A stretch of DNA of 64,000 nt, from positions 8,431,107 through 8,495,106 of the forward strand of contig OX030964.1 in the NCBI GenBank assembly GCA_943735955.1. Direction: 5' to 3'. The DNA comes from Piscicola geometra. Taxonomy: Eukaryota; Annelida; Clitellata; Hirudinida; Piscicolidae. The notes below the pieces were generated by a model that saw only the letters and a list, made by a program, of their open reading frames with translations, did no database searches and was not told the DNA's origin. Position numbers and translations under genes: made by a program. Below are positions 53,121 through 64,000 of this stretch, one piece after another. The first letter of the stretch is position 1. The number at the start of each line of letters is the position of its first letter.

Positions 53121-55853
53121 ACGAGCCCACCCACATGAGTTGGGACGAGGTGAGGAGGGAGGCGCAGAAATTGGGAATTCCCCTGAAAAACCAGCCCTTG
53201 AAGGAAGCTTCAGTTGACAATCACGCAGACAAGCAAACAGACAAGCAAACAGACAAGCAAACAGACAAGCGCACTCAGGCAACAAGACAAAGCAATCATG
53301 GAGTCGACAAAGTGGCAAAAGAAAGAAAAGCAGAAAAAGGGAAAGGAAGGAAAGAAGATGAAGAAGGAGTGAAAGGAAGGAAAGAAGATGAAAAAGGAGG
53401 GGAGGAAGATGGAGGGGAGGAAGATGGAGGGGATGAAGATAGAGAGGAGGAAGATGGAGGGGAGCAGGCTGAGCCACTGCGCAGAGTGGAGCAGACGAGC
53501 AAGAGTGTGGCAAGTCTCAAAGGACGTCGTGATCACCCCCTCAGTGGAGGCAGCATCTTCTACAGCGACTCTGACGACTACTATCAAAACGCCCCTAGGA
53601 TGCCTGAAGAGAGAATGTCCAGGGGCGTTCTGAAGGGAGGAAAGGAGGAGGAGGAAGAGGAAGAGGAGGGGAGGAGGAGTGAGAGGAAGCCGCCACTCTT
53701 CCTCAAGAACATCCTCAAACTGAGGAACTTCTTCAAGCGGCTGGACCACCGCTATGGCAAGGAGAGATGCACCTGTGAGGGGGAGTGGAGGAGTCGTTGT
53801 GAGGGCGAGAGACGCAGGAAGGAAGCATCAGAGTGCCTGCAGTGTCGACGTGAGTGCAGGCATTGCAAACATAAGTGTTCAGAGCAGACAGCAGGAGGAG
53901 TGGTGGAAGAGAGGAGAGGGGTGATAGAGGTGCCTGAAGTCCTGGCAAGGAAGCAGGCAAAGCAGATGGCGAAGTCTGGAGATGCGGCTGCAAAGAGGGA
54001 TGCAAAAGGCCAACTCGGCTCAGTCTTTTCCGTCCACAGCGTGCAGTCTGAGTGCTCTCTTTGCAAAATGTCTCTCCACCACACTCCTTTCAAACACATC
54101 CTTTCCAACCACACTCCCTTCCCCAGCCACCACTCCAAGTACCTCCAGCAGGACTTTAACTCTCGCCTTTCCCAACAACAACACTCACGCCATCCACCTC
54201 TCTTCGTCAAACTTCCCAAACATCGACTCCAGCAGCACATCGATGAAGAACCCAAGCAACAACAACAACAACAACAACACCATTCACCACCACATCATCA
54301 ACAACAACAACACGATCAACTTTTCCATCAAAAGTCTTCCAGTCTCAACAGAAACATGCGACGCTGCCACAAAAGCTGTCTCTCCTTCTCCTCCTCCTCC
54401 GAACACAACTCCCTCGAAAAGTGCCACAGCAGTTAGTTGTACCCTTCATCGTTTACTTTGTTGTACCCTTCATCGTACACTTTGTTGCACACTTTGTTGC
54501 ACACTTTGTTGCACACTTTGTTGCACACTTTGTTGCACACTTTGTTGCACACTTTGTTGCACACTTTGTTGCACACTTTGTTGCACACTTTGTTGCACAC
54601 TTTGTTGCACACTTTGTTGCACACTTTGTTGCACACTTTGTTGCACACTTTGTTGCACACTTTGTTGCACACTTTGTTGCACACTTTGTTGCACACATCA
54701 TCGCACCCCTCCTATCAACCTCCCCACCCACACACACCACTGCACACAAGTCTCACTTGCACCTCCCAGGGATGACTTCTTCCTCCGGCTACACTGCCCT
54801 CGAGACGCTCGACTTCCAGATCTTCGCCTCCAGTCTCTTCCCTCAACTCAAACACGCAAGTGTTCTCACATTGAACCAAACTAGAAAACAAATTTACTAT
54901 TTAAATAAGGGCCCGCTTTAGAACGTAACTTTTTATTTTTTGCAGATTCTTTGGTACTGGGGCACTCTAGACAGAGAAGGAGCTGTCCGACTGCTGGGCG
55001 ACAAAAGAGAAGGCACCTACTTGATCAGAGACAGTTCCGATGACAGGTGAGGTAGTTGTAGTGGTGGCATGAGTTGTAGTGGTGGTATGAGTACAGAAGC
55101 ATAAGGAGTTACTGGCACTGATCCCACCCTCACTGAACACACAACTTTGACGGCAAGACCACTGCCCCCACAGATACGTGTTGGCCATCTCCTTCAAGTC
55201 GCAGGCAGACATCCACCACACTGGCGTCGAGTACTTTGATGGTTGCAGCACTTTTGTCTATAATTCTTTTAAAATACAAAGTCATAACATAATATTGATG
55301 ATACTATTAATACTCTTTTTATTATTTAAATTTTTTCTTCTCAAACAAGCTTTCATCATCGGACACAGGCAAGTTTTCCTTCCACGAGCCCTCTCCCCCC
55401 ATCCTCCATGAGGCCTCCACACATGCTGACGGCCCCCTGCTCCCTAGCGAGTGCTCAACCAACTCAACCACATCCCACAACACAAACGTCTCTAGCAGCG
55501 TTGCTTCTTCAAGGAACCTCGCCAAAGGTGCACCCGTCGCCTCCAGCGCCCTTTCTGCACCAGGAACTGCCTCAAACTTGCCGGAAGAGAGCATCGTCGA
55601 CTTCATCGAGAAGGCATCACGTGACGCGATGGTTGAGGCAGACAAGTACTTTCTGCAGCCACGCAAGAACGACCTGGCTGCAGTGCCGCTGAAGCTCTGG
55701 TGGCCCCTGCTGCGACCCATCGAGAGCTTGCGCAACAGCGCCTCTGACGTCGTGATCGCTTGCATTGCAACACCCGACGCCATCAAGCTGCTGTCGCTCT
55801 CGCTCGAACTGAAGAAAGTCGTCAGGAAGCGATTCATGGCCAAGAAGCGCTGA
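53121..55853 (+). CDS. Suppressor of cytokine signalling, SOCS6/7 type
   Basis: SOCS6/7 proteins bind phosphotyrosines by an SH2 domain and recruit an elongin B/C-cullin 5 ubiquitin ligase. Exons: 53121-53849 (phase 1; first ATG 53135), a probable exon from 54040 to about 54430, 54770-54855, 54946-55046, 55174-55241 and 55369-55853. The first exon is basic and low in complexity and includes in-frame DKQT repeats. The SH2 domain reads WYWGTLDREGAVRLL, GTYLIRDSSDDR (phosphotyrosine Arg), YVLAISFKSQ, GKFSFHEP, then SIVDFIEKASRDAM. The SOCS box follows (PIESLRNSASDVV... LLSLSLELKK). The start of the last SH2 part holds a roughly 50-residue Ser/Ala/Asn-rich insertion. The intron after 54855 appears to use a GC donor. 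Untranslated or coding exons upstream of 53121 are not identified, and the exon at 54040 is uncertain in its end. Confidence 0.82.
54478..54697. repeat. 12-bp repeat (CACACTTTGTTG) in a SOCS intron
   Basis: About 18 near-perfect copies. All frames are open on both strands because 12 is a multiple of three. One frame is continuous with the probable SOCS exon upstream, so the exact exon end cannot be read from the sequence. Confidence 0.95.
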
Positions 55854-56299
55854 AAATTGTTGGCTTTGTCAAAATTGTTGTTTTTGTAGGATCAACTTTG
55901 GTAAATTATTTTTTCTGCGGTATGCTAAGAAGTCGTGATGTTGTGTGACTCTATTGCAGAGTCCGTGAAACTGAGAGGCTTAACAAATCATCTTTGTCAT
56001 CATGGTAGCGTCTTTTTGCCAACATATATTTTGCCATTGTATTTCATACTTTAGTTCCTTGAATTCACTAACTATAAGCCAGTTCAAGAAAACCGTTGGT
56101 ATTATTCTTACTTGAATAAATGAAATTATAAAATCGTTTTTCGTGATTTTAAAAGAGCATTTATAAATCATTTATTAAATGATTAAACTCAACACCTGAT
56201 TTAACAGCATTAAATTCATTATTTAATTTTCATAAGAGATCAAAAACATTTTTATTTAGCAAATATATTGAAAAACACCATATTTGATTGGTTGGTTGA

Positions 56300-57305
<1,006 letters not shown>

Positions 57306-57523
57306 CAAAACTCCATAGAGAACAGCCTAAAAAATTTCACATTTTGGATAATGTATAATTTGTTGTTATCTTTTTTTCAATAAAAGCATTATTTTCAATT
57401 ATATAGTATTAGATTTTGAATCTCAAGAAAATAATAATGAATTTTATCACTAGTTTACTTTTAAAACTTACCGATCAAAGTTCAATAATGTAGTAAATTA
57501 TTTAAATCTTATTGTTGAGAAAG

Positions 57524-59237
57524 ATGTTGAAGACTATCCATTCCAAAATAAAATCAGTGTTTCTGGTGACATCTAGGCTGCAGACGACTTCCAGCCTTCA
57601 TGGTATTATAATAATTATATTCAATCCTGACATTATCCTTTTCATTATTTTTGTTATGTATTTGTCATTTTTATGCATTCTAAAAACAACTATAGCAAAA
57701 CGAGAGAAAAAACGATATATTGCTAATAATGAAAGAATGTTTCAAAAGGTTTGAATGGCAAGCTGTTTGAGAAAGTGGCAAAGACTTCCACAAGGGGCGA
57801 GACTTTTGAAGGTCACTCATTCTTTCTATTTTCAAAAATGGAGAATTCACCTAAAATATCATAAACACCTTTAAGCAACCACAACAACACATGGAAGCAA
57901 CAACAACAGCACCACCAACAACAACACCACCAACAACATCACTACCACCAACAGCACCACCACCAACAACACTACCAACAACACCACCAACAACACCACC
58001 ACCAAGAACAGCACCACCACCAACAACACCACCAACAACAGCACCACCAACAACAACACCACCAAGAACAGCACCACCACCAACAACACCACACACAGTG
58101 CTGAATCCTCTGAGCAACAAGTTGATATGCAGAGTGGCAGAGCAGGGCGTGGCAGACGTGCAAGAGGCCCTCCAGAAGGCGCACCAGGCCTTCCCTGTCT
58201 GGAAGAGGCTGCCTGCCAAGGTGGCCATGCTGTCATGATGGTGATGGTCCTGATGGGGATGAAGATGGAGATGGAGTTGAGGAGGATGATGATGATGATG
58301 ATGATGGTGGTGATGATGGGGATGATGATGATGATGATGATGATGATGGGAATGGAAGTAAGGCACTTGCTAAGGATTAGATTAAAAAAGGGATGATGAT
58401 GATGATGATAGTGATGATGATGGTAAAGAGGAGGATAGGGATGGGATGGAATCAGTCAGTAATGAGATGTAATGTCGTAGCTGCAAGCATCCACCACACG
58501 ACGACAGGAGCGCTGTGGCTTGCTGCTGAGGCTGCATCAACTCATCATGCAGAACCAACAAGAACTCGCAGAAATCATCACCCTCGAAAACGTGCGTTCA
58601 CTAAACACTTCAACCTTTATTGCTTCTCTGGCTAGATATGCATGTCAAGTGAGACATAAGACTTCAATCTTTATTGCTTCTCTGGCTAGATATGCATGTC
58701 AAGTGAGACATAAGACTTCAATCTTTATTGCTTCTCAGGCTAGATATGCATGTCAAGTGAGACATAAGACTTCAATCTTTATTGCTTCTCAGGCTAGATA
58801 TGCATGTCAAGTGAGACATAAAACTTCAAAGTTGAATGGACTTTTCGTTCACCTCTTTCCATCCATCCATCTTTCCACTATCCATTCCACCCATATCCAC
58901 TCCTTTCACTCCATTCCACCCATCCATCAACTCGATTCATTCCTATCCTCACCCACTCACCCACCCATCCACCCACCCATCCGCCCACCCATCCATCCAC
59001 CCACCCACCCACCCATCCACCCATCCATCCACCCACCCATCCACCCACCCATCCATCCATCCATCCACCCACCCACCCACCCACCCATCCACCCACCAGG
59101 GCAAGCCCCTGCAGGAGGCGCTGGACGAAGTGGCGTATGGAGCTGACTACGTGCAGTGGTTTGCAGAGGAGGGCAGGAGGGTGTATGGAGATGTGGTCCA
59201 GCCAGCCTCCAATGATCGCAGGTTCGCTGCTGTCGTC

Positions 59238-59291
<54 letters not shown>

Positions 59292-62200
59292 CCATCTCCT
59301 CATGCCTTTCTATTCTTTCTGTCAAGTGCTCGGAATAACTCGAGGAGTGCTCGGAATAAATCGAGGAGTGCTCGGCATTTGTGCATTTAGTATCATTATC
59401 ATCATGATGTATTGTTACGATTGTTTTGAGTAGTGCACCTCATCACCACGGCAACCAGGTGCATCGTCGTCAAGGAGCCGATTGGCGTGTGCGCAATGAT
59501 CACTCCAGTGAGCTGCTGGTGGTGGTGGTGATGATGATGGTGGTGGTGGTGGTGATGGTGGTGATGGTGGTGGTGATGATGAGGGTGCTGGTGGTGGTGA
59601 TGGTGATGATGAGGAGGGTGGTAGGGATTGTGGGGGCTTGAATATGCTATGACTATTTTAGAGATCTCCATCACCCCTCTACCACCCACCTCCACCTTTG
59701 CATCCCTCTACCACCCACCTCCACCTTTGCACCCCCTACTCCACCTCCACCTTTGCACCTCCTACTCCACCTCCACCTTTGCATCTCCTACCCCACCTCC
59801 ACCTTTGCATCCCTCTACCACCCACCTCCCCCTTTGCATCTCTCTACCACCCACCTCCACCACAGTGGAACTTCCCGAATGCAATGGTGACTCGCAAGAT
59901 GGCGCCTGCCTTGGTGGTGGGCTGTCCTGTGGTCCTCAAACCCTCCGAGGAGACGCCCCTCAGTGCCCTCGCCATCGCCCAGGTGCTCCGGGCTGCTCGC
60001 ACTTCTTCTTCTTCTTCCTCTTTCTCTCTCTCCTTTATCTTTCTATTCTGTTCTTTTTTCTCTTTCTTCTTTGTTATTTATTCATTTCATTTTCCTCTCT
60101 TTTCTCCTCCTTCTCTTCCTCTCCCTCCTCCTCCTTCTCCTCCTCCTCTTCTTCCTCCTCCTCCCCTCCCATCTGAAGCTAGTGAAGGAGACAGGCTTTC
60201 CAGATGGCGTCTTCAGCGTGCTGACTTGCAGCAGAGAGGCGTCAGCGAGGGTGGGAGAGGCGCTGTGCAGCAGTCCCCTGGTCAGGAAGCTTTCCTTCAC
60301 TGGCTCCACTGCCGTCGGGAAGGTGCCTCCTGTGCTGTGGTTGTTGTGCTGTGGTTGTTGTGCTGTGGTTGTTGTGCTGTGGTTGTTGTGTTTGGGTTGT
60401 TGTGCTGTGGTTGTTGTGCTGTGGTTGTTGTGCTGTGGTTGCTGTGCTGTGGTTGTTGTGCTGTGGTTGTTGTGTTGTGGTTGTTGTGCTGTGGTTGTTG
60501 TGCTGTGGTTGTTGTGCTGTGGTTGTTGTGCTGTGGTTGTTGTGTTGTAGTGTGGTTGTGCTGTGGTTGTTGTGCTGTGATGTGGTTGTTGTGTTGTAGT
60601 GTGGTTGTGCTGTGGTTGTTGTGCTGTGGTTGTTGTGCTGTGGTTGTTGTGCTGTGGTTGTTGTGCTGTGGTTGTTGTGTTGTGGTTGTTGTGCTGTGGT
60701 TGCTGTGCTGTGGTTGCTGTGCTGTGGTTGTTGTGCTGTGGTTGTTGTGCTGTGGTTGTTGTGCTGTGATTGTTGTGTTGTGGTTGTTGTGCTGTGGTTG
60801 TTGTGCTGTGGTTGTTGTGCTGTGGTTTTTGTGCTGTAGTTGTTGTGCTGTGGTTGTTATTGTGCAGTTGTAGAAAGTTCTTTAGTGCTCGCTGTGGGCT
60901 GGAGTGGTGGAAGTGGTAGGAGTGGTAGGAGTGGTAGGAGTGGTTGGAGTGGTAGGAGTGGAAGCAGTGGTTGGAGTAGTTGGAGTGGTGGGAGTAGTTG
61001 GAGTGGTAGTAGTGGTGGTTCTTCTCCAACCACAAGACACCACCCCCTCCAAGGTGCTGATGACTCACGCCAGCAAGAACGTCACGAAGCTTTCCTTGGA
61101 GCTGGGCGGCAACGCTGCCTTCGTCGTCTTCCCCAGTGCTGACCTGCGTCTGGCTGTCAAGGCGCTTGTCGCCAACAAGTTCAGGAACTCTGGCCAGGTG
61201 GTGGAGGGGTGCTTGTTGGGTGTGGAAGAGAAGGTGGTGGATGAGGGGTGCTTGTTGGGTGTGGAGGAGAGGGTGGTAGATGAGGGGTGCTTGTTGGGTG
61301 TGGAGGAGATGGTGGTGGTGGAGGGGCGCTTGTTGGGTGTGGAGGAGAGGATGGTGGTGGAGGGGTGCTTGTTGGGTGTGGAAGAGAAGGTGGTGGATGA
61401 GGGGTGCTTGTTGGGTGTGGAAGTGAAGGTGGTAGATGAGGGGTGCTTGTTGGGTGTGTAGGAGAGGATGGTGGTGGAGGGGTGCTTGTTGGGTGTGGAG
61501 GAGAGGGTGGTAGATGAGGGGTGCTTGTTGGGTGTGGAACAGAGGATGGTAGATGAGGGGTGCTTGTTGGGTGTGGAGGAGAGGATGGTGGTGGAGGGGT
61601 GCTTGTTGGGTGTGGAGGAGAGGATGGTGGTGGAGGGGTGCTTGTTGGGTGTGGAAGAGAAGGTGGTGGATGAGGGGTGCTTGTTGGGTGTGGAAGAGAA
61701 GGTGGTAGATGAGGGGTGCTTGTTGGGTGTGGAGGAGAGGGTGGTGGTGGAGGGGTGCTTGTTGGGTGTGTAGGAGAGGATGGTGGTGGAGGGGTGCTTG
61801 TTGGGTGTGGAGGAGAGGATGGTAGATGAGGGGTGCTTGTTGGGTGTGGAGGAGAGGATGGTAGATGAGGGGTGCTTGTTGGGTGTGGAGGAGAGGATGG
61901 TGGTGGAGGGGTGCTTGTTGGGTGTGGAGGAGAGGATGGTGGTGGAGGGGTGCTTGTTGGGTGTGGAAGAGAAGGTGGTGGATGAGGGGTGCTTGTTGGG
62001 TGTGGAAGAGAAGGTGGTAGATGAGGGGTGCTTGTTGGGTGTGGAGGAGAGGGTGGTGGTGGAGGGGTGCTTGTTGGGTGTGGAGGAGAGGATGGTGGTG
62101 GAGGGGTGCTTGTTGGGTGTGGAGGAGAGGGTGGTGGTGGAGGGGTGCTTGTTGGGTGTGGAGGAGAGGGTGGTAGATGAGGGGTGCTTGTTGGGTGTGG

Positions 62201-63450
62201 AGAAGTAGTTGTTAAAGAGACAAAGGCAGTTGAAAGATAGCCTTTACACTCTCCCATTGCATTTTTAGAGCCCAGCTTATGCCTCCAAATCTCCTCTCCA
62301 CCACTGCACACCCGCTTGCTTGTGTCCCTGCAGACGTGCATCTGCACGAACCGAGTGTTTGTGCACGAGGAGGTGCATGACCGCTTCGTCTCGATGCTGG
62401 CAGAGGCGATGGCGACGAGTCTCAGGTTCGGAGACGGCTTCCTGCCCTCCAGCACGCAGGGACCACTCATCAACGCTGCAGCCGTCGAAAAGGTTGACGC
62501 AATTCATTGATTGCCAAGCAGAAAGGCATTCACTGCATGAGTCACATCTCAGGTGATGACTCATCTGACCGACGCAGTGTCGAAGGGGGCTGTGTTGGTG
62601 CAGGGAGGCAAGAGGAGGAGTTGGCAGGAGGGGGAGAGGGAGGGCTTGGAGGGTGCTTCTTGCTACGTAGAGCCTGTCCTGCTCACTCATGTCAGCACAG
62701 ACTCTCTGTGCTTCCGAGAGGAAAGCTTTGGACCCTTCCTGCCCATCTCCAAGTACCTCCTTCCTCCACTGCTTCTTTACTTCTAACAAACGCATTTCAT
62801 TTGCACTTGATTGACACCTGCACTGCCACAACGACCATGACCCACTATCAACTGTCTTGGCGTCAGGTTCTCAGACGAGAGGCAGGTGGTCGAGATGGCG
62901 AACAACTCGGAAGCAGGCCTCGCAGGTCGACGTTCACTCAAATCATTTGAGTCTTCGAATTGCAAAAGGCGCAAAGCCGCTTCCAATTTCTTCTTCCTTT
63001 CTTGTACAGACCTCGTCTGCATCATCGACGAGTTCCAAATGACTTTCTAACACACACACTCACTCACACAGGTTACTTCTTCTCGAAAGACCATGACCAA
63101 ATATGGAGAGTGGCTGAAGCCTTGGAGGTACAACTTGAAATCCTTTCTTGTCTTTCTTCTTCTACTTTGCCCTCTATTTGGCGATGGCTGCACTGAAGTT
63201 AAAATGTCGTGGAGTAACTGAGAGTGATTCAATCAATCAATCAATCAAATAGATTTCTATAGGGCTCTTTCTTGTTGATTGTTGACCTTTGCAGGTGGGT
63301 GTGATAGGGGCGAACGTGGCCTCGATGGGGCTGGTGCAGATGCCCTTTGGAGGCGTCAAGGAGTCAGGCTACGGCAGGGAAGGCTCCAAATATGGCCTTG
63401 ACGATTACCTAGTCGTGAAATCAATCAATTTTGGAGTTAATTTCTTCTAA
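57524..63450 (+). CDS. Succinate-semialdehyde dehydrogenase, mitochondrial (ALDH5A1)
   Basis: The enzyme oxidises succinic semialdehyde to succinate with NAD+, the last step of the GABA shunt in the mitochondrial matrix. Fourteen exons: 57524-57602, 57749-57811, 58099-58220, 58508-58591, 59100-59221, 59459-59507, 59866-59982, 60179-60322, 61054-61197, 62334-62492, 62553-62752, 62867-62925, 63072-63127 and 63295-63450. All phases match, giving 517 residues. Exon 1 encodes a basic, Ser/Thr-rich presequence ([18 protein letters not shown]). Catalytic features are ITPWNFP (N175), [10 protein letters not shown] (K198), [14 protein letters not shown] (E276) and GQTCICTN with C310 and C312, the catalytic and redox-switch cysteines of animal SSADH. 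The end [18 protein letters not shown] is typical. Most introns hold private tandem repeats. Confidence 0.97.
57885..58092. repeat. (CAACAACACCAC)n repeat, ALDH5A1 intron 2
   Basis: C/A-rich trinucleotide mix leading into the ACACACAG acceptor of the exon at 58099. Confidence 0.9.
58228..58430. repeat. (GATGAT)n repeat, ALDH5A1 intron 3
   Basis: GAT/GGTGAT trinucleotide tract between the exons at 58220 and 58508. Confidence 0.85.
58607..58830. repeat. 54-bp tandem repeat, four copies, ALDH5A1 intron 4
   Basis: Each unit contains ACTTCAATCTTTATTGCTTC, then TCTGGCTAGATATGCATGTC and AAGTGAGACATAAG. Spacing is 54 bp, with CTCTGG/CTCAGG variation between copies. The first copy begins about 15 bp after the donor. 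Confidence 0.95.
58855..59098. repeat. (CCATCCACCCAC)n tract, ALDH5A1 intron 4
   Basis: CCAT/CCAC tetranucleotides running directly into the CCACCAG acceptor of the exon at 59100, so the repeat provides the pyrimidine-rich tract. Confidence 0.95.
59236..59292. repeat. (ATG)n microsatellite, ALDH5A1 intron 5
   Basis: Pure ATG run of about 19 copies soon after the donor at 59222. Confidence 0.95.
59516..59640. repeat. GGTGGTGATGATG repeat, ALDH5A1 intron 6
   Basis: G-rich trinucleotide tract near the donor end of the intron, which differs fully from the C-rich repeat at its acceptor end. Confidence 0.9.
59665..59860. repeat. CCACCTCCACCTTTGCAT repeat, ALDH5A1 intron 6
   Basis: About seven units of 25-29 bp (CCCTCTACCACCCACCTCC, ACCTTTGCAT) ending in CACCACAG, the acceptor at 59865. 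Confidence 0.9.
60000..60172. repeat. Long polypyrimidine tract, ALDH5A1 intron 7
   Basis: A TTC/CTCC-rich stretch of about 170 bp upstream of the acceptor at 60178. Confidence 0.9.
60325..60870. repeat. 14-bp repeat (CTGTGGTTGTTGTG), ALDH5A1 intron 8
   Basis: About 37 copies, starting within 10 bp of the donor at 60323. Plus- and minus-strand frames remain open (up to 391 codons) as a repeat artefact. Confidence 0.95.
60897..61020. repeat. GGAGTGGTAGGAGTGG repeat, ALDH5A1 intron 8
   Basis: 9-bp based GGAGTGGTA/GGAGTGGTT units at the acceptor side of the same intron. Confidence 0.9.
61198..62205. repeat. 39-bp repeat, ALDH5A1 intron 9
   Basis: About 26 copies of a unit with GTGGTGGAGGGGTGCTTGTT and GGGTGTGGAGGAGAGGAT parts. 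The donor GTGGTGG at 61198 is the start of the first unit. As 39 is a multiple of three the array is open in one frame per strand (13-residue repeat [13 protein letters not shown]), not credited as coding because it lies between the phase-0 exons at 61197 and 62334. Confidence 0.95.
63232..63286 (-). mobile_element. Inverted retroposon tail in the last ALDH5A1 intron
   Basis: On the minus strand it reads AAGAAAGAGCCCTATAGAAA then TCTATTTGATTGATTGATTG, matching the tail at 56508-56560. It lies a few bases before the acceptor at 63294. Confidence 0.5.
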
Positions 63451-63747
63451 TTTTTACACGATTTATTTCTATTTCTTAATTTATAATTTGAAAAAAAGTT
63501 TTTTTGTTTTATAATTCTATTTAGTGTTTTTGACTACTTTACTTTAAGATGGACTTTAATCGCATGATTGAACTTTGAAGTGACCTATAAAGATCATATG
63601 TGTATATAATCCAACAATGTTTGCAAAGCTCCATTGCACATTCGAAAATTATTATTTGTCGAAATTTTTGTTTCAAGTGTAACTTGTCAGTTTCCAATTG
63701 TATATTTTTAAATCTCTATTTTGACAACTTAAAAAAAAAATAAAATA
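63451..63747. other. Short ALDH5A1-sideroflexin spacer
   Basis: Only 297 bp separate the ALDH5A1 stop and the sideroflexin ATG. It is AT-rich. The only clear AATAAA is at about 63739, right before the next start codon, and no core promoter was recognised. No further gene is seen. Confidence 0.7.
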
Positions 63748-63905
63748 ATGAGTTTGGAAGAAAGAGTAAAGATAGACGAGCCAAGATATGACCAGTCGAC
63801 CTACAGTGGCCGAGCCAAGCACTTCTTCATCACCACCAACCCTCTCAACCTCTTCACCACCAGTCAAGACCTGGAGAAGGCTAAGGAACTCGTTATTAAA
63901 TATAG
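63748..63905 (+). CDS. Sideroflexin, first coding exon (partial)
   Basis: Sideroflexins are inner-mitochondrial-membrane carriers; SFXN1/3 import serine for one-carbon metabolism. The exon encodes 52 residues and the first two bases of an Arg codon, then donor GTATTA. The motif EPRYDQSTYSGRAKHFF and the following TNPLNLF are the conserved N-terminal signature (compare EPRWDQSTFIGRANHFF in vertebrate SFXN1). The ATG is preceded by an A-rich AAATA context. The remaining exons, with the membrane segments, lie beyond the window. Which sideroflexin paralogue it is cannot be decided. Confidence 0.9.
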
Positions 63906-64000
63906 GTATTAAAATATAACTATTTATTTATTAATTAAGTATGAATCATTCTTCAACAAAATTTAAAACTAACAATGAATTTGGAGAGTCAGTGTATGCA

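Noticed and set aside
53850..54436. Unspliced continuation of the first SOCS exon to the stop at 54436
   Set aside because: A strong GTGAGT donor at 53850 and a phase-matched acceptor at 54039 explain a switch to another open frame, and the SH2 domain needs later exons. The unspliced form remains possible as a short isoform.
60082..61068. Gln/Thr-His-Asn-rich 328-residue minus-strand ORF
   Set aside because: It is the antisense translation of the 14-bp repeat and the polypyrimidine tract of an ALDH5A1 intron.
61204..62473. Proline-rich 430-residue minus-strand ORF and 13-residue-repeat plus-strand ORFs
   Set aside because: The 39-bp array is an intron between two well-conserved ALDH5A1 exons that join in phase without it.

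Overview
The window is nuclear DNA from an intron-rich invertebrate animal; the phylum cannot be fixed from the sequence alone. Six genes are recognisable from spliced coding exons with GT-AG borders and matching phases. Five are near-complete metazoan orthologues and the sixth starts at the right edge. No bacterial features, rRNA, tRNA or CRISPR array were seen. By rough estimate more than half of the 64 kb is tandem repeat: one 22.2-kb satellite of a 46-bp unit plus dozens of mini- and microsatellites, most of them confined to one intron or one intergenic gap.

Layout from left to right: a G-rich minisatellite (1-1092); OTUD5-like deubiquitinase on the minus strand (coding 4876 to 1745, 9 exons); a divergent gap; an AP-1 sigma adaptin (AP1S) on the plus strand (5636 to 8615, with a possible alternative last exon at 9602-9655); the 46-bp satellite (about 9901-32057); repeat-rich DNA with an unassigned minus-strand ORF (33639-34417); INPP5A, a type I inositol-polyphosphate 5-phosphatase, on the minus strand (50963 to 35032, 17 exons, 895 residues); a divergent gap; a SOCS6/7-type SH2/SOCS-box gene on the plus strand (about 53121-55853); an intergenic element with an (ATTG)n tail; ALDH5A1, mitochondrial succinate-semialdehyde dehydrogenase, on the plus strand (57524-63450, 14 exons, 517 residues); and the first coding exon of a sideroflexin (63748-63905).

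The genes do not form a pathway: they are ordinary housekeeping and signalling genes (ubiquitin editing, clathrin-adaptor sorting, InsP3 breakdown, cytokine/receptor signal attenuation, GABA-shunt metabolism, mitochondrial serine transport). The unusual part is the DNA around and inside them. The 46-bp satellite keeps its phase exactly over 480 periods (no net length change in 22,080 bp) while carrying base variants arranged in nested higher-order duplications. Almost every intron carries its own private tandem repeat, often starting at the 5' splice site. INPP5A has a roughly 520-residue low-complexity extension between the catalytic core and a conserved CaaX box.

Limits: exons were called by eye from homology remembered at family level, with no alignment or transcript evidence. 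Untranslated exons, promoters and the 5' part of the SOCS gene are not resolved. The long open frames inside repeats are treated as artefacts of repeat periodicity.
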